A DNA stretch of 64,000 bases, taken from positions 10,280-74,279 of the forward strand of contig PXST01000043.1 of assembly GCA_003023405.1 (NCBI GenBank). The letters run 5' to 3'. The notes beneath the pieces are model-generated. The model searched no databases. It had not been told where the DNA came from and worked only from the letters and a program-made list of their open reading frames with translations. Shown piece by piece: positions 38,184 through 47,801 of the stretch. The position numbers and the translations under genes were made by a program. The DNA is from Halobacteriales archaeon SW_8_68_21. Its GTDB lineage: Archaea > Halobacteriota > Halobacteria > Halobacteriales > Haloferacaceae. Within the stretch, counting starts at the first letter, position 1; every line of letters starts with the position of its first letter.

Positions 38184-39545
38184 ATGAGAGCCCTCCTCGC
38201 CGCCGTCGTCGCGATCCTGCTGCTCGCGGGGCCGGTCGCGACCGTCGCCGCGCCGAGTGCGGCCCCGTCGTCCGCCGATCCGACCGCTGTCTCCGACTCG
38301 ACCGTCGTCGCCGATCCGACCACTGCTCCCGACTCGACCGTCGTCGCCGATCCGACCGCTGCTCCCGACTCGGCCTCCGCCGGCTCGGCGTCGTCCGTCA
38401 CCGAACAGACGCCGACGCCGCAGGTCGACAGAGCGAACCTCACGTTCCGCACCCTGTCGACGCCGGCAAGCGCGGAGACGCGCGTCAGCACGTACTCTCG
38501 CGGCCCCGACCTCGGCTCGTCGCTTGGGCTTGCGACCGCGGACACCGACGCCGCGGTGGAGACTGCGGCTGTCGTCCGTCGGATCGAAGGCGCTGAATCG
38601 ACCGTCGAGCGCCAACAGCACATCCTCGCGGAAATAAGCCGGGTTGAGCGCGCGGAGGTCGCGCTCGAGAGCCGGCAGGCGAACGCCTTCGCCGCACACG
38701 CCGCCGGGGAGCTGTCCGACCGCGAACTGGTCAACGAACTCGTCCGCACGGCCGCGATCGCCGACGAGTACGACGAGCGCCTCGACGAGATCGACGCGCT
38801 CGCCGAGGCGACCGACGGCTTCAGCTCCCCCAGTCGGCTCGACGAGCTTCAGGTGGCGCTACAGGTGTACGAGGGCCCCGTCCGCGAGCGGGCGCTCGCA
38901 ACCGTCAGGGGACAGTCGCCTCCGACCGACATACACGTCGCGTCGAGTCAGGGCGCGGTCGCGCTCGCGACCGTCGTCGACGGCGAGTACGTCCGCGAGA
39001 TCTTCCGGACGGACCGCTGGGACCGCGGCGGCGGCCCAATCTCGAACGACCTGGCGATCGAAGTGACGGAGGCCGCATACCCCGAGACGGCGGCGCTTCG
39101 TGAGCCGGACGCGTTCGGCGCGGGCGCGGTCCAACGTATCACGATCCCCCACGAGTTCGGCACCCTCCGCACCTTCGTCAGCGGCGGGACCGAGCGGGTG
39201 TTCGTTGAACACCAGCGGATCGACCTCGCCGCGTTCCCCGACAGCGAACGGGTCTCGGAGAGCGGCGACGGGTTCAACGTCACCGTTGAGCGGACCTACC
39301 CCGGCGGCCCGGTGACCGTCACTGTCCTCGACGCGGAGACGGGCGACCCCGTCCCCAACGTCACCGTCACCAAGTCGGTCGGCGACGGCGACAGTCAGGC
39401 CATCGGCACGACCGACGCGGACGGCGTCGTCCGGACGCTCTCCCCGTCCGAGACGTACCGCATCACGATCGTCGACGAACCCCGCGTCGTCGTCGTCGGC
39501 GACGTCGACCCGCTCCCGACGCCGAGACCGATCGGCGACGAGTGA
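38184..39545 (+). CDS. Haloarchaeal secreted protein with Pro/Ser/Thr-rich repeat
   Basis: MRALLAAVVAILLLAGPVATVAAP signal peptide; DPTTAPDSTVVADPTAAPDS repeat; carboxypeptidase-regulatory-like C-terminus. Confidence 0.75.
   Translation: MRALLAAVVAILLLAGPVATVAAPSAAPSSADPTAVSDSTVVADPTTAPDSTVVADPTAAPDSASAGSASSVTEQTPTPQVDRANLTFRTLSTPASAETRVSTYSRGPDLGSSLGLATADTDAAVETAAVVRRIEGAESTVERQQHILAEISRVERAEVALESRQANAFAAHAAGELSDRELVNELVRTAAIADEYDERLDEIDALAEATDGFSSPSRLDELQVALQVYEGPVRERALATVRGQSPPTDIHVASSQGAVALATVVDGEYVREIFRTDRWDRGGGPISNDLAIEVTEAAYPETAALREPDAFGAGAVQRITIPHEFGTLRTFVSGGTERVFVEHQRIDLAAFPDSERVSESGDGFNVTVERTYPGGPVTVTVLDAETGDPVPNVTVTKSVGDGDSQAIGTTDADGVVRTLSPSETYRITIVDEPRVVVVGDVDPLPTPRPIGDE
38274..38373 (+). 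repeat. 36-bp in-frame tandem repeat (2.8 copies)
   Basis: gccgatccgaccgctgtctccgactcgaccgtcgtc / gccgatccgaccactgctcccgactcgaccgtcgtc / gccgatccgaccgctgctcccgactcgg. Confidence 0.85.
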
Positions 39546-39583
39546 GTCCCCTCCCGAACTGAGTCCCGCTCTGCGTACGACCC

Positions 39584-39593
39584 CTTATATACG
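39584..39593 (+). promoter_or_regulatory. TATA box for pilin-like gene
   Basis: cttatatacg about 25 nt before the GTG start at 39613, consistent with a leaderless transcript. Confidence 0.6.
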
Positions 39594-39612
39594 AACCCGC
39601 GTCACAACCGGC

Positions 39613-40068
39613 GTGTCACCGGTCGTTCGTCCTGACGGTCGCGGAATCGCCCCCGTCGCGGGCGTGCTGCTCATCGCGATCACGGTCGTGCTGGCCGGCG
39701 GCGTCGCGACCGCGACGCTCGACGCGCCGAGCGATCCGGCACCGTCGGCGATCCTGTCGTTGTCGGCGACCGACGACCGCGTCTCGATCTATCACCGCGG
39801 CGGCGATCCGATCGACGTCACGGCCGCGACGATTCGCGTCCGCGTCGACGGCGAACCGCTCGACGAACAGCCGCCGGTCCCGTTCTTCTCGGCGGCCGGG
39901 TTCCATCCGGGACCGACCGGCCCGTTCAACGCCGCCAGCGACGATGCGTGGCGCGCTGGCGACACAGCGACGTTCCGCGTCGCCGGGACCAACGACCCGA
40001 CGCTCGAACCGGGCCGGACGGTGGCCGTCGAGGTCACCGTCGACGGGCGGCCGGTCGCGTCGCGGGCT
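39613..40068 (+). CDS. Type IV pilin N-terminal-like protein (3' end apparently lost)
   Basis: VSPVVRPDGRGIAPVAGVLLIAITVVLAGGVATATL class III signal; YHRGGDPIDVTAATIRVRVDGEPL. No stop before running antisense into the convergent gene. Confidence 0.75.
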
Positions 40069-40647
40069 CTGGGGGGTTGCCTGCTGGATGTGGTGTTCGA
40101 ACTCCGCGTAGCCGGCCGCCCCGAACATCCGGTCGGCTTCGTCGGCGTCGTAAAACAGCATGATAGCGTCGGCCACCCGCTGGAGGACCGGGTTGTGCGG
40201 GTAGTCGGGACCGACGACGAGTACCTGCCCGCCGGGCTTTACAACCCGCCGGAGTTCGCGGAGCCCCTCAACGGGGTTGGGCCAGTACTCGATCGATCCG
40301 GACGACCAGACCACGTCGAAGGCGTCGTCGCGGAACGGGAGCCGCTCGGCGTCGCCGCGGTAGAAGTTCACGCGGTCGTGTCGCCCGAACTTCTCGAACG
40401 CCTTCTCCATCTGGTGGATGCTCTGGTCGAGACCGTGGATGTCGTCGGCGTGTTCGAGCAGCCCCTCGGTGCCGAACCCGGTCCCGCACCCCACGTCGAG
40501 CACCTTCGGGTCGTCGCCGAACTCCAGCCGCGAAAGCGCCTCCGAGCGCATCTCCTCGTTCCAGTTGAAGCCGTTAATCTGGTCGTACACCTTCGAGAGG
40601 TACTTATAAAAGGTCCGGGCGTTCGACTTGTCCTCGAGGATTCCCAT
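40068..40647 (-). CDS. SAM-dependent methyltransferase (3' end apparently lost)
   Basis: MGILEDKSNARTFYKYLSKVYDQINGFNWNEEMRSEALSRLEFGDDPKVLDVGCGTGFGTEGLLEHADDIHGLDQS...; reads through after FEHHIQQATPQSP. Confidence 0.85.
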
Positions 40648-40791
40648 TTACCGGTTCCTTGGGTCGCCCGCCCCATAACGACACGGATCCGCGAGCGATT
40701 CGCACCTCTCCGCCGGTCCTGTTTCGACCGGCTTTTCGACCTACCAGCCCGCTTCCGACCGGCTTTTCCGCCCGCCGCCCCACCCTCGGGT

Positions 40792-41607
40792 ATGGACCCG
40801 ACGACGAGCGGCCGGTTCCGCGTCCACGACCGCCGCCAGCGACCGGACATCGACGACGGCGCGGACGTGGCGGACTCCCCCGCGACCGCCGACGCCGCCG
40901 ACGCCGAAGAGTTCGTCCTCGTCGAGCTCCCCGACGGCCCGGTCGATCCGACCGACTCCGACGCCATGGACCGGTACGACCCCCTCTACGCGACCGCCGA
41001 GGGGTACGAGGGCGACCTCGCGGACGCCGTCGACGCGCTCCGCCCCGGCTTCGTCGTCGACGCGACGCTGGCGTGGACCGACGGCTCCGCCCGGTTCCGT
41101 GAGGTTGAGGTCGTCCGCGAGACTCGATTCCGCTTCGCCGACGGGGTCGAGGGGATGTTCGAGGCCGCCGTCGAGACCTGGGAACAGATCCGCGCCGAGG
41201 GCGAGCCGGTCGGGTCGATTACGACCCGCTCGAACGACGGCGACCCCAACGGTGCGCTGTACCTCTTCGCGGACGCCCCCGGCAGCGACACCTTCGAGGA
41301 GGTCCGCTCGGGCCGGCTCCCGGTCGAGCCGCTCATCGCGCGCGTGAACGACTCACGCGACGACGACGACCCGCGAGAGGTGTTCGCGTTGCGACCGGCG
41401 GCACACGCGTTCGTCGCCGTCTACGTCGTCTTCGACCGCGACGGCGTCCTCGCGCAGACGGTTCGGGACACGTACGACCTCGGTCCCGGCCTCGCCGCCG
41501 GACTCGACGCGAGTTATCCGACCGACGGCGACGACTCCGACGGCGGCGACGGGAGCGGTGACGACGACTCCGACGGCGGCGACTTCGACGCCCTCGACCG
41601 CCTGTAG
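40792..41607 (+). CDS. Conserved haloarchaeal protein
   Basis: MDPTTSGRFRVHDRRQRPDIDDG...; acidic, GC3-rich. It is in frame with, but separate from, the pilin-like ORF. Confidence 0.75.
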   Translation: MDPTTSGRFRVHDRRQRPDIDDGADVADSPATADAADAEEFVLVELPDGPVDPTDSDAMDRYDPLYATAEGYEGDLADAVDALRPGFVVDATLAWTDGSARFREVEVVRETRFRFADGVEGMFEAAVETWEQIRAEGEPVGSITTRSNDGDPNGALYLFADAPGSDTFEEVRSGRLPVEPLIARVNDSRDDDDPREVFALRPAAHAFVAVYVVFDRDGVLAQTVRDTYDLGPGLAAGLDASYPTDGDDSDGGDGSGDDDSDGGDFDALDRL

Positions 41608-41637
41608 CCGCCACTTTTCACCCTGACCCGCTCCGCG

Positions 41638-42612
41638 CTACAGCCAGTCGGCGTCGGGGTCGACCCGGCCGTCCGGCGTCTCGCCGTTGAGGATGGCCGC
41701 CACGTCGGCCGCGCCGCTCCGGTTCAAGTCGTCTCTCGCCTCCTCGCTGTACCACGCCGCGTGCGGCGTGACGACCGTGTCGTCGCGCCCGACGAGCGGG
41801 TCGTCCTCCGGGGGTTCCTCTTCGAGCACGTCGAGACCGGCCGCCTTTATGCCGTCAGTCTCCAGTACGTCGAGCAGGGCGTCGGCGTCGACCACCGGCC
41901 CGCGGCTCACGTTGACGAGGACCGAGTCCTCGCTCAGTCGGCCGAGCGCGTCCGCGTCGACGATCCCCCGCGTCGCGTCCGTCAGGGGCGCGTAGACGCC
42001 GACGTGGTCGGCGCGGTCGAACAGCCCCTCGAAGTCGACCTTCTCGACGCCGTACTCGGCCATCTCGTCGGCGTCGACGAACGGATCGTACGCGACGAGG
42101 TCAGCGTCGAACCCGGAGAGCCGTTCGGCCGCCCGCCGCGCGATCGGGCCGAACGAGAGCAGACCGATCGTCGACGCGCTCACGCGCCGGACCGGTGCGC
42201 CGGCCTCCCAGCTCCACCCCCCGCTGTCGACCGCGTCGTCGTACGGCTTCAACGAGCGCAGGCAGGCGAAAAGCAGCGAGACGGAGTGGGTCGCCACCTC
42301 CTCGGTACAGTAGTCGGGGACGCGGGTGACGGTGACGCCGCGCTCCGCCGCCGCCGCGATGTCGACGTTGTCCACGCCGACGGCCGAACGGACGACGACG
42401 CTGGGCGCTACGGCGTCCAACGCCGCCTCCGTGACGGGGGTGTTGATGTCTGTGACGACCGCGTCAGCGCCGGCGGCCGCCTCGATCAGCCGCTCGGTCG
42501 ACCCCAGTTCCGCGACCTCGATGTCGACCGGTTCGTTGACGGCGCTTGCGAGGACTCCTCGGTACGTCTCCGGGTCTATCATCGGGAACGCCGATAGCAC
42601 GACTCGGGGCAT
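41638..42612 (-). CDS. C-terminal-binding-protein-like D-2-hydroxyacid dehydrogenase
   Basis: AVGVDNVDIAAAAERGVTVTRVPDYCTEEVATHSVSLLFACLR...SVLVNVSRGPVVDADALLDVLE...VVTPHAAWYSEEA. Confidence 0.93.
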   Translation of the reverse strand: MPRVVLSAFPMIDPETYRGVLASAVNEPVDIEVAELGSTERLIEAAAGADAVVTDINTPVTEAALDAVAPSVVVRSAVGVDNVDIAAAAERGVTVTRVPDYCTEEVATHSVSLLFACLRSLKPYDDAVDSGGWSWEAGAPVRRVSASTIGLLSFGPIARRAAERLSGFDADLVAYDPFVDADEMAEYGVEKVDFEGLFDRADHVGVYAPLTDATRGIVDADALGRLSEDSVLVNVSRGPVVDADALLDVLETDGIKAAGLDVLEEEPPEDDPLVGRDDTVVTPHAAWYSEEARDDLNRSGAADVAAILNGETPDGRVDPDADWL

Positions 42613-42752
42613 ACGCGGCGCTTCTTAGCCGACCCACTTGACGCCTGTCAATAACGGCTTCAGGCCCTCATACGTCCGTTTCGATCGTGAGACATCGGGC
42701 CGATCCGCTCCGTTCCGATGGTCCTTTGCGGCCGCCGGCCGTACGCCCCGCC

Positions 42753-43058
42753 GTGAGCGACGAGCCATCGAAACCCCCGATGCTGGTCCTGTTGGAGTCG
42801 CTGTCGTTCTACCGCAACGCCCGGGTCGGGGCGGCGGTCGGCGCGCTGCTCGCGGTCCTGTTGTACTTCGTCCGCGCGCTCGAACTGCTCGGTCCGGTGA
42901 TCGACACGCGCGAGTACCCGCTGTTCGGGCCGGACGTCTGGTTCCTCCTCCTGGCGTTCGTGCTGGCAGCGACGTCGGCGCTGTCGGTCGCGATCGCTCT
43001 CACGATCGCCGCGGCGGTCCGCGGTGCGCGCGAGACCGACGCTGAGCCGCCGGAGTAG
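42753..43058 (+). CDS. Haloarchaeal small membrane protein
   Basis: GTG start VSDEPSKPPMLVLLESLSFYRNARVGAAVGALLAVLLYF... with 3 hydrophobic segments. Confidence 0.6.
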   Translation: MSDEPSKPPMLVLLESLSFYRNARVGAAVGALLAVLLYFVRALELLGPVIDTREYPLFGPDVWFLLLAFVLAATSALSVAIALTIAAAVRGARETDAEPPE

Positions 43059-43166
43059 TCGCTCGCAGGGTTCGGAGTGGTCGCTCGGATCTAGACCGAT
43101 CGGGACGCGTCGCTCCGGACCGCCGGTACGGGAAACGAAGAGATCGGGGTGATCGACGGTGATGCG

Positions 43167-43448
43167 TCAGTCGGCCGTACAGGAGGCCTCGCCCTCGTCG
43201 GCGGTGAACTCCTGTGCCGGCTCCGTCAGCTTGTAGAGGTTCTGTCTGGCGTCCGCGAAGTATACGTCCTCGTCGACGACGCCGATACCCTCCAGCCGTT
43301 CGAGCGCGTATCGGACGGTGCGCGCCGACAGCATCGACTCCTGGACGATCCCCTTCTGGGTCAGCGGTCCGTTGTATTCGAGCACCTTGAAGACGAGTTT
43401 GGCGCTCGGCGGGAGGTCGTCGAGGTCCTCCGTTTGGGTTCCTTCCAT
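43167..43448 (-). CDS. Winged-helix transcriptional regulator
   Basis: MEGTQTEDLDDLPPSAKLVFKVLEYNGPLTQKGIVQESMLSARTVRYALERLEGIGVV. Confidence 0.85.
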   Translation of the reverse strand: MEGTQTEDLDDLPPSAKLVFKVLEYNGPLTQKGIVQESMLSARTVRYALERLEGIGVVDEDVYFADARQNLYKLTEPAQEFTADEGEASCTAD

Positions 43449-43752
43449 CGTTACGATCCGAAACCGCACACGGTCATAAATGTTGATGGAGCCTCCCCGT
43501 CTGAGCGCCCTTTACCGGCGAAATCGTCCGCATCTCGCGTCATAAACAAGCAAAAATCCCCGCTTACCACCCGCTCGACTGACCAGTCAGTCAGCGATTC
43601 GGCTCGCGCGCGCCTCGGTCGCGGCGGCGCGCACCCGGCGAACGAGGGATGTCGCGACCGACCGAGGGGTACCGCCCCCAGGTCGGACCGCAGCGATTCG
43701 GGACGACGCCCGGAACGAACGGTTTTTCACGGGCGCTCGCGGATCCGAAGGC

Positions 43753-44061
43753 ATGAGCGACGATTCGGGCCTGTCCGACCACGCCCGCGGCGTGGTCGTC
43801 ACGACCGTCTGCTGTCTCGCCGGCATCGCCGCCGGCGTCGTCTCGGCCGCCTACGTCGGGACCGACCTCGCCGCCGCCGAGAGTACCACCGCGGTCTTCG
43901 TGTTGGGATCGTTCGTCATCGCCCAGTACCCGGTGTTCAAGGCGGTCGGCGTCGGCGACCTCGGAATTAAAGACAATCTCTACGTGGCGTTTCTGACTTT
44001 TACCCTCTGGTTCATCAGCTACACCGTACTTTTGACGTCCGCCGTCGACCTAGGGGTCTGA
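43753..44061 (+). CDS. Haloarchaeal small membrane protein upstream of RLI
   Basis: 3 hydrophobic segments: GVVVTTVCCLAGIAAGVVSAAY, TTAVFVLGSFVIAQYPVF, NLYVAFLTFTLWFISYTVLL. Confidence 0.7.
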   Translation: MSDDSGLSDHARGVVVTTVCCLAGIAAGVVSAAYVGTDLAAAESTTAVFVLGSFVIAQYPVFKAVGVGDLGIKDNLYVAFLTFTLWFISYTVLLTSAVDLGV

Positions 44062-44062
44062 G

Positions 44063-45883
44063 ATGGCCGACGACAGCATCGCGGTCGTGGACCTCGGTCG
44101 GTGTCAGCCCGACCGCTGTAACTACGAGTGTATGAACGACTGCCCGCCCAACCGGACGGGCAAGGAGTGTATCACGAAACGGGGCGAGGACGCGGCGGAG
44201 GGCGACCCCGAGCAGATCCACATCTCCGAGGAGATCTGTCTGGGCGAGACCTGCGGCATCTGCGTCAACTCCTGTCCGTTCGACGCCATCGAGATCATCA
44301 ACCTCCCCTCCGAGCTCGACGACGACCCGGTCCACCGCTACGGCGACAACGCCTTCTCGCTGTACGGACTCCCGACGCCCGAGCCGGGCAGCGTCACCGG
44401 CATCCTCGGCCCGAACGGGATCGGGAAGTCGACGGCCGTCCACGCGCTCGCCGGCGAGATGGTCCCGAACCTCGGTGACCACGCAGCCGACGGCGACTGG
44501 GAGCGCGTGCTCGGCCGCTTCCGTGGCACCGGGCTCCAGAACTACCTCGAATCGCTGAAGGACGGCGAGGTGACCGTCGCGCGCAAGCCGCAGTACGTCG
44601 ACCAGATCCCGAACCAGTTCGACGGCAACACCCGGGAGCTGCTGGAGCGCACCGACGAGCGCGGCGCGCTCGACTCCCTCGTCGACCGGCTCAACATCCG
44701 ACCGGTGATGGATCAAGACATCGACTCCATCTCCGGCGGCGAGCTCCAGCGCGTCGCCATCGCGGCGTGTCTCGCGCGCGACGCCGACTTCTATTTCCTC
44801 GACGAGATCACCCCGTACCTCGACATCGGCCAGCGGATGATCGTCGCCCGACTCATCCGCGAACTGGCGGACGACGACGCCGCCGAGCGGTCGATGCTCG
44901 TTGTCGAACACGACCTTGCCATCCTCGATCTCCTCGCGGACACGCTCCACGTCGCGTACGGTGAGCCGGGCGCGTACGGGGTCGTCACCGACCCGAAGTC
45001 GGTCCGAAACGGGATCAACGAGTATCTCAAGGGCTACCTCGACAACGAGAACATGCGGATCCGCCCCTCGGCGATCACGTTCGAGGAACACGCGCCGCGG
45101 GTCGCCTCCCGGAGCGAGACGCTGATCGAGTACCCCGACCTGACGAAGTCGTACGGCGACGGAGCGTTCGAGCTTCGCGTCGAGGGCGGCGAGATCAACC
45201 GCTCCGAGGTGCTCGGCGTCGTCGGGCCGAACGGGATCGGGAAGTCGACGTTCGCGAAGCTGTTCACCGGCGATCTTGAACCCGACGAGGGCGAACTCGA
45301 CTTCGCGCTCGACATCTCCTACAAGCCGCAGTACATCGACATCGACCAGCCGATGCGCGTCGACGCGTTCCTCGCCTCCATCACCGACGAGTTCGGCTCC
45401 TCGTACTGGAACACGGAGATCGCCCAGCCGCTCCAGCTCGAGCGCGTGATGGAGCAGAATCTCTCGGATCTCTCCGGCGGCGAACGCCAGCGCGTCGCCA
45501 TCGCGGCGTGTCTCTCCGAGGACGCCGACCTCTACCTCCTCGACGAGCCCTCCGCGCACCTCGACGTGGAACAGCGCGTGCGGGCGACGACGGCGATTCG
45601 CCGGTACGCCGAGAACCACGACTCGACGGTGATGGTGGTCGACCACGACATCTACATGATCGACCTACTGGCCGACCGCCTCATGGTGTTTGACGGGGAG
45701 CCGGCCGAGCGCGGCCGCGCCGCGCCGCCACAGGAGATGCGCGCCGGGATGAACGACTTCCTCGCCGACCTCGACATCACCTTCCGCCGCGACGAGCGCA
45801 CCGGTCGCCCCCGTATCAACAAACCGGGATCGCAGCTCGACAGCCAGCAGAAGCGCGACGGCGAGTACTACTACTCGGGTTGA
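44063..45883 (+). CDS. RLI/ABCE1 ribosome-recycling ATPase
   Basis: CQPDRCNYECMNDCPPNRTGKECI...CGICVNSCPFDAIEIINLP Fe-S domain; two ABC cassettes (GPNGIGKST twice; ISGGELQRVAIAA, LSGGERQRVAIAA). Confidence 0.98.
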   Translation: MADDSIAVVDLGRCQPDRCNYECMNDCPPNRTGKECITKRGEDAAEGDPEQIHISEEICLGETCGICVNSCPFDAIEIINLPSELDDDPVHRYGDNAFSLYGLPTPEPGSVTGILGPNGIGKSTAVHALAGEMVPNLGDHAADGDWERVLGRFRGTGLQNYLESLKDGEVTVARKPQYVDQIPNQFDGNTRELLERTDERGALDSLVDRLNIRPVMDQDIDSISGGELQRVAIAACLARDADFYFLDEITPYLDIGQRMIVARLIRELADDDAAERSMLVVEHDLAILDLLADTLHVAYGEPGAYGVVTDPKSVRNGINEYLKGYLDNENMRIRPSAITFEEHAPRVASRSETLIEYPDLTKSYGDGAFELRVEGGEINRSEVLGVVGPNGIGKSTFAKLFTGDLEPDEGELDFALDISYKPQYIDIDQPMRVDAFLASITDEFGSSYWNTEIAQPLQLERVMEQNLSDLSGGERQRVAIAACLSEDADLYLLDEPSAHLDVEQRVRATTAIRRYAENHDSTVMVVDHDIYMIDLLADRLMVFDGEPAERGRAAPPQEMRAGMNDFLADLDITFRRDERTGRPRINKPGSQLDSQQKRDGEYYYSG

Positions 45884-46021
45884 GCCGGCCGGGGTCGGCT
45901 CCCTCCCCGGCGCTACCGACTCTTCGTCCCCCCTTCTTCGCCTTCGCCTCCCTCTTCGTCCCCCTTCCTCGCCTTCGCCGCTACCCTGACCCTTTCGTCG
46001 TCCGACGCCGGACCCTCGGTC

Positions 46022-46708
46022 ATGCCCGAGACGGACGCCGACCTGTTTGGCATGACGTGGGAGGACGCGGAAGACGCGATCGACGACGCCGACTTCGCGG
46101 TCCTCCCGACCGGCAGCATCGAGCAGCACGGCCCGCACCTCCCGGTCGCGACCGATACGCTCCGCGCGGACCACCTCACCGCCGAGCTGGTCGACGCAGC
46201 CGACGAGTTCGACCTCCACCTCCTGCGGCTCCCGCCGCTGCCGTACGGGCAGTCGGAACACCACGTGCGGTTCCCGGGGACCGTCACGCTCTCGACGGAG
46301 ACGTACGTCGACGTGGTCCGTGAGATCGGCGAGTCGGTTGCGGCACACGGCGTCGACCGACTGCTGATACTGAACTGTCACGGCGGGAACCGCGAGGTCC
46401 ACTGGACCGACTTCGCGCGGGAGGACTTAGAGGAGGCGTACGGCGAGGGATGGGGCCACGCCGGCGACCACGAGACGAGCTTCGTCGAGCTGTACCGCCC
46501 GGACCTCGTGCGAACCGAAAAGAAGGAGCCACAAGAGGCCGCGGAGATGCCCCAAACGCGGAGCTACGAGTACTTCGACGAGGTGACCCAACTGGGCGGG
46601 TTGGGGGACCCGACGAACAGCGACCCCGACACGCTCGAACCGATCGTGGCCGCGACGACCCGAGCGATCCTCGACGCGCTCGTCGACGACCTCGACGCGG
46701 GGTGGTGA
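46022..46708 (+). CDS. Creatininase family protein
   Basis: AVLPTGSIEQHGPHLPVATDTLRADHLT...PPLPYGQSEHHVRFPGTVTLS...LLILNCHGGNREV...WGHAGDHETS. Confidence 0.95.
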   Translation: MPETDADLFGMTWEDAEDAIDDADFAVLPTGSIEQHGPHLPVATDTLRADHLTAELVDAADEFDLHLLRLPPLPYGQSEHHVRFPGTVTLSTETYVDVVREIGESVAAHGVDRLLILNCHGGNREVHWTDFAREDLEEAYGEGWGHAGDHETSFVELYRPDLVRTEKKEPQEAAEMPQTRSYEYFDEVTQLGGLGDPTNSDPDTLEPIVAATTRAILDALVDDLDAGW

Positions 46709-46798
46709 GCGCGGTCACCGCTCGCGCGGCGGGGAACGGGCGTCGGCCCGACCTGCGGTATCGAAGCGATTAAGCCCGGAACACGCGAACGCCGATAC

Positions 46799-47065
46799 AT
46801 GAGACACCTCATCGTCCGCGGCGACCTGGGGATCCGGCGGGACGCGGTGATCGAACACGACGGCGAGGAGCTGGTCTGTTTCGGTATCAACGTACAGGGC
46901 GGCTGGCACGGCCCGGACGAGCCGCAGCTCTGGTGTACCGTCGGCACCGAGGACGAGCGCGAGGCCTACGACAAACGCGAGTACGTCCCGCACTGGCTCG
47001 ACGTCGAGACCGTCGACGCCGAAGCGCTCGACGTGATCAAAGCGAAGGGCGAACTCTCGGTCTGA
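46799..47065 (+). CDS. HAH_0734-like conserved haloarchaeal protein
   Basis: MRHLIVRGDLGIRRDAVIEHDGEELVCFGINVQGGWHGPDEPQLWCTVGTEDEREAYDKREYVPHWLDV. Confidence 0.8.
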   Translation: MRHLIVRGDLGIRRDAVIEHDGEELVCFGINVQGGWHGPDEPQLWCTVGTEDEREAYDKREYVPHWLDVETVDAEALDVIKAKGELSV

Positions 47066-47104
47066 CCGGACGCGAACTTCCGACGCGACCTTTCCCGGCT
47101 CTCC

Positions 47105-47647
47105 TCACACGTCCACCGGCGGATCCGCCAGCCACGCCTCGATGGCACCGGCCATCGCGCCGCGGCGGTGGATCGTCCCCGCCTCGGGGTCGACGACCGT
47201 GCTCTCGGTCCCGGGCGTCTCGCCCCCGTCGATCACGGCGGCGACGCCCTCCCGGATCCGGTCGTCGAGGTCGTCGGGGCTGGTAACGCTGCCCGTTCCA
47301 GAAATGTTGGCGCTCGTCGCGGTGAGCGCCCCGGTTTCGGCGAGTAGCGCCCGCGCGAGGTCGTGGTCCGGCACGCGGATCCCGACGCGGTCGCGGCCGG
47401 CCGTGAGCGCGTCCGGAACCCGGTCGTCGCGCTCGACGACGACGGTCACCGGTCCGGGGAGGAACGCCCGCGCGAACGCGACGGCCAACTCGGTCGGTCG
47501 GGCGTACCGGAGGGCGTCGTCGACGCTCGCGACCCCGAGCGAGAGAGGGTCGTCGCGGTCCCGTCCCTTCAGTTCGAAGACGCGTTCGACGGCGGCGGCG
47601 TTGAGCGCGTCAGCACCGAGGCCGTACACCGTCTCGGTCGGATACAC
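47105..47647 (-). CDS. L-threonylcarbamoyladenylate synthase (Sua5/YrdC)
   Basis: YPTETVYGLGADALNAAAVERVFELKGRDRDDPLSLGVAS...LTATSANISGTG...STVVDPEAGTIHRRGAM. N-terminus uncertain (see findings). Confidence 0.9.
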   Translation of the reverse strand: MYPTETVYGLGADALNAAAVERVFELKGRDRDDPLSLGVASVDDALRYARPTELAVAFARAFLPGPVTVVVERDDRVPDALTAGRDRVGIRVPDHDLARALLAETGALTATSANISGTGSVTSPDDLDDRIREGVAAVIDGGETPGTESTVVDPEAGTIHRRGAMAGAIEAWLADPPVDV

Positions 47648-47801
47648 GACGAGATCGCCGCGGTCGACGGCGCCGGTCGTCGCTCGTGTCGGCGGTCACG
47701 CGCGTCCCTTCGGCGTCGAGTTGAAAAAGGGTGACGAGTGTCCGGCTCTCGAACCGATCGACGATGTCGGCGACCTTCCAGTCGACGAGACCGGTGGCCG
47801 A

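Noticed and set aside
39613-41607. Single 664-aa protein
   Set aside because: Middle third is antisense of a methyltransferase; better read as a pilin-like gene plus a separate gene from 40792.
44015-45646. 543-aa minus-strand ORF opposite RLI/ABCE1
   Set aside because: Antisense to a confidently identified gene; repetitive Val/Arg/Asp composition typical of shadow ORFs.
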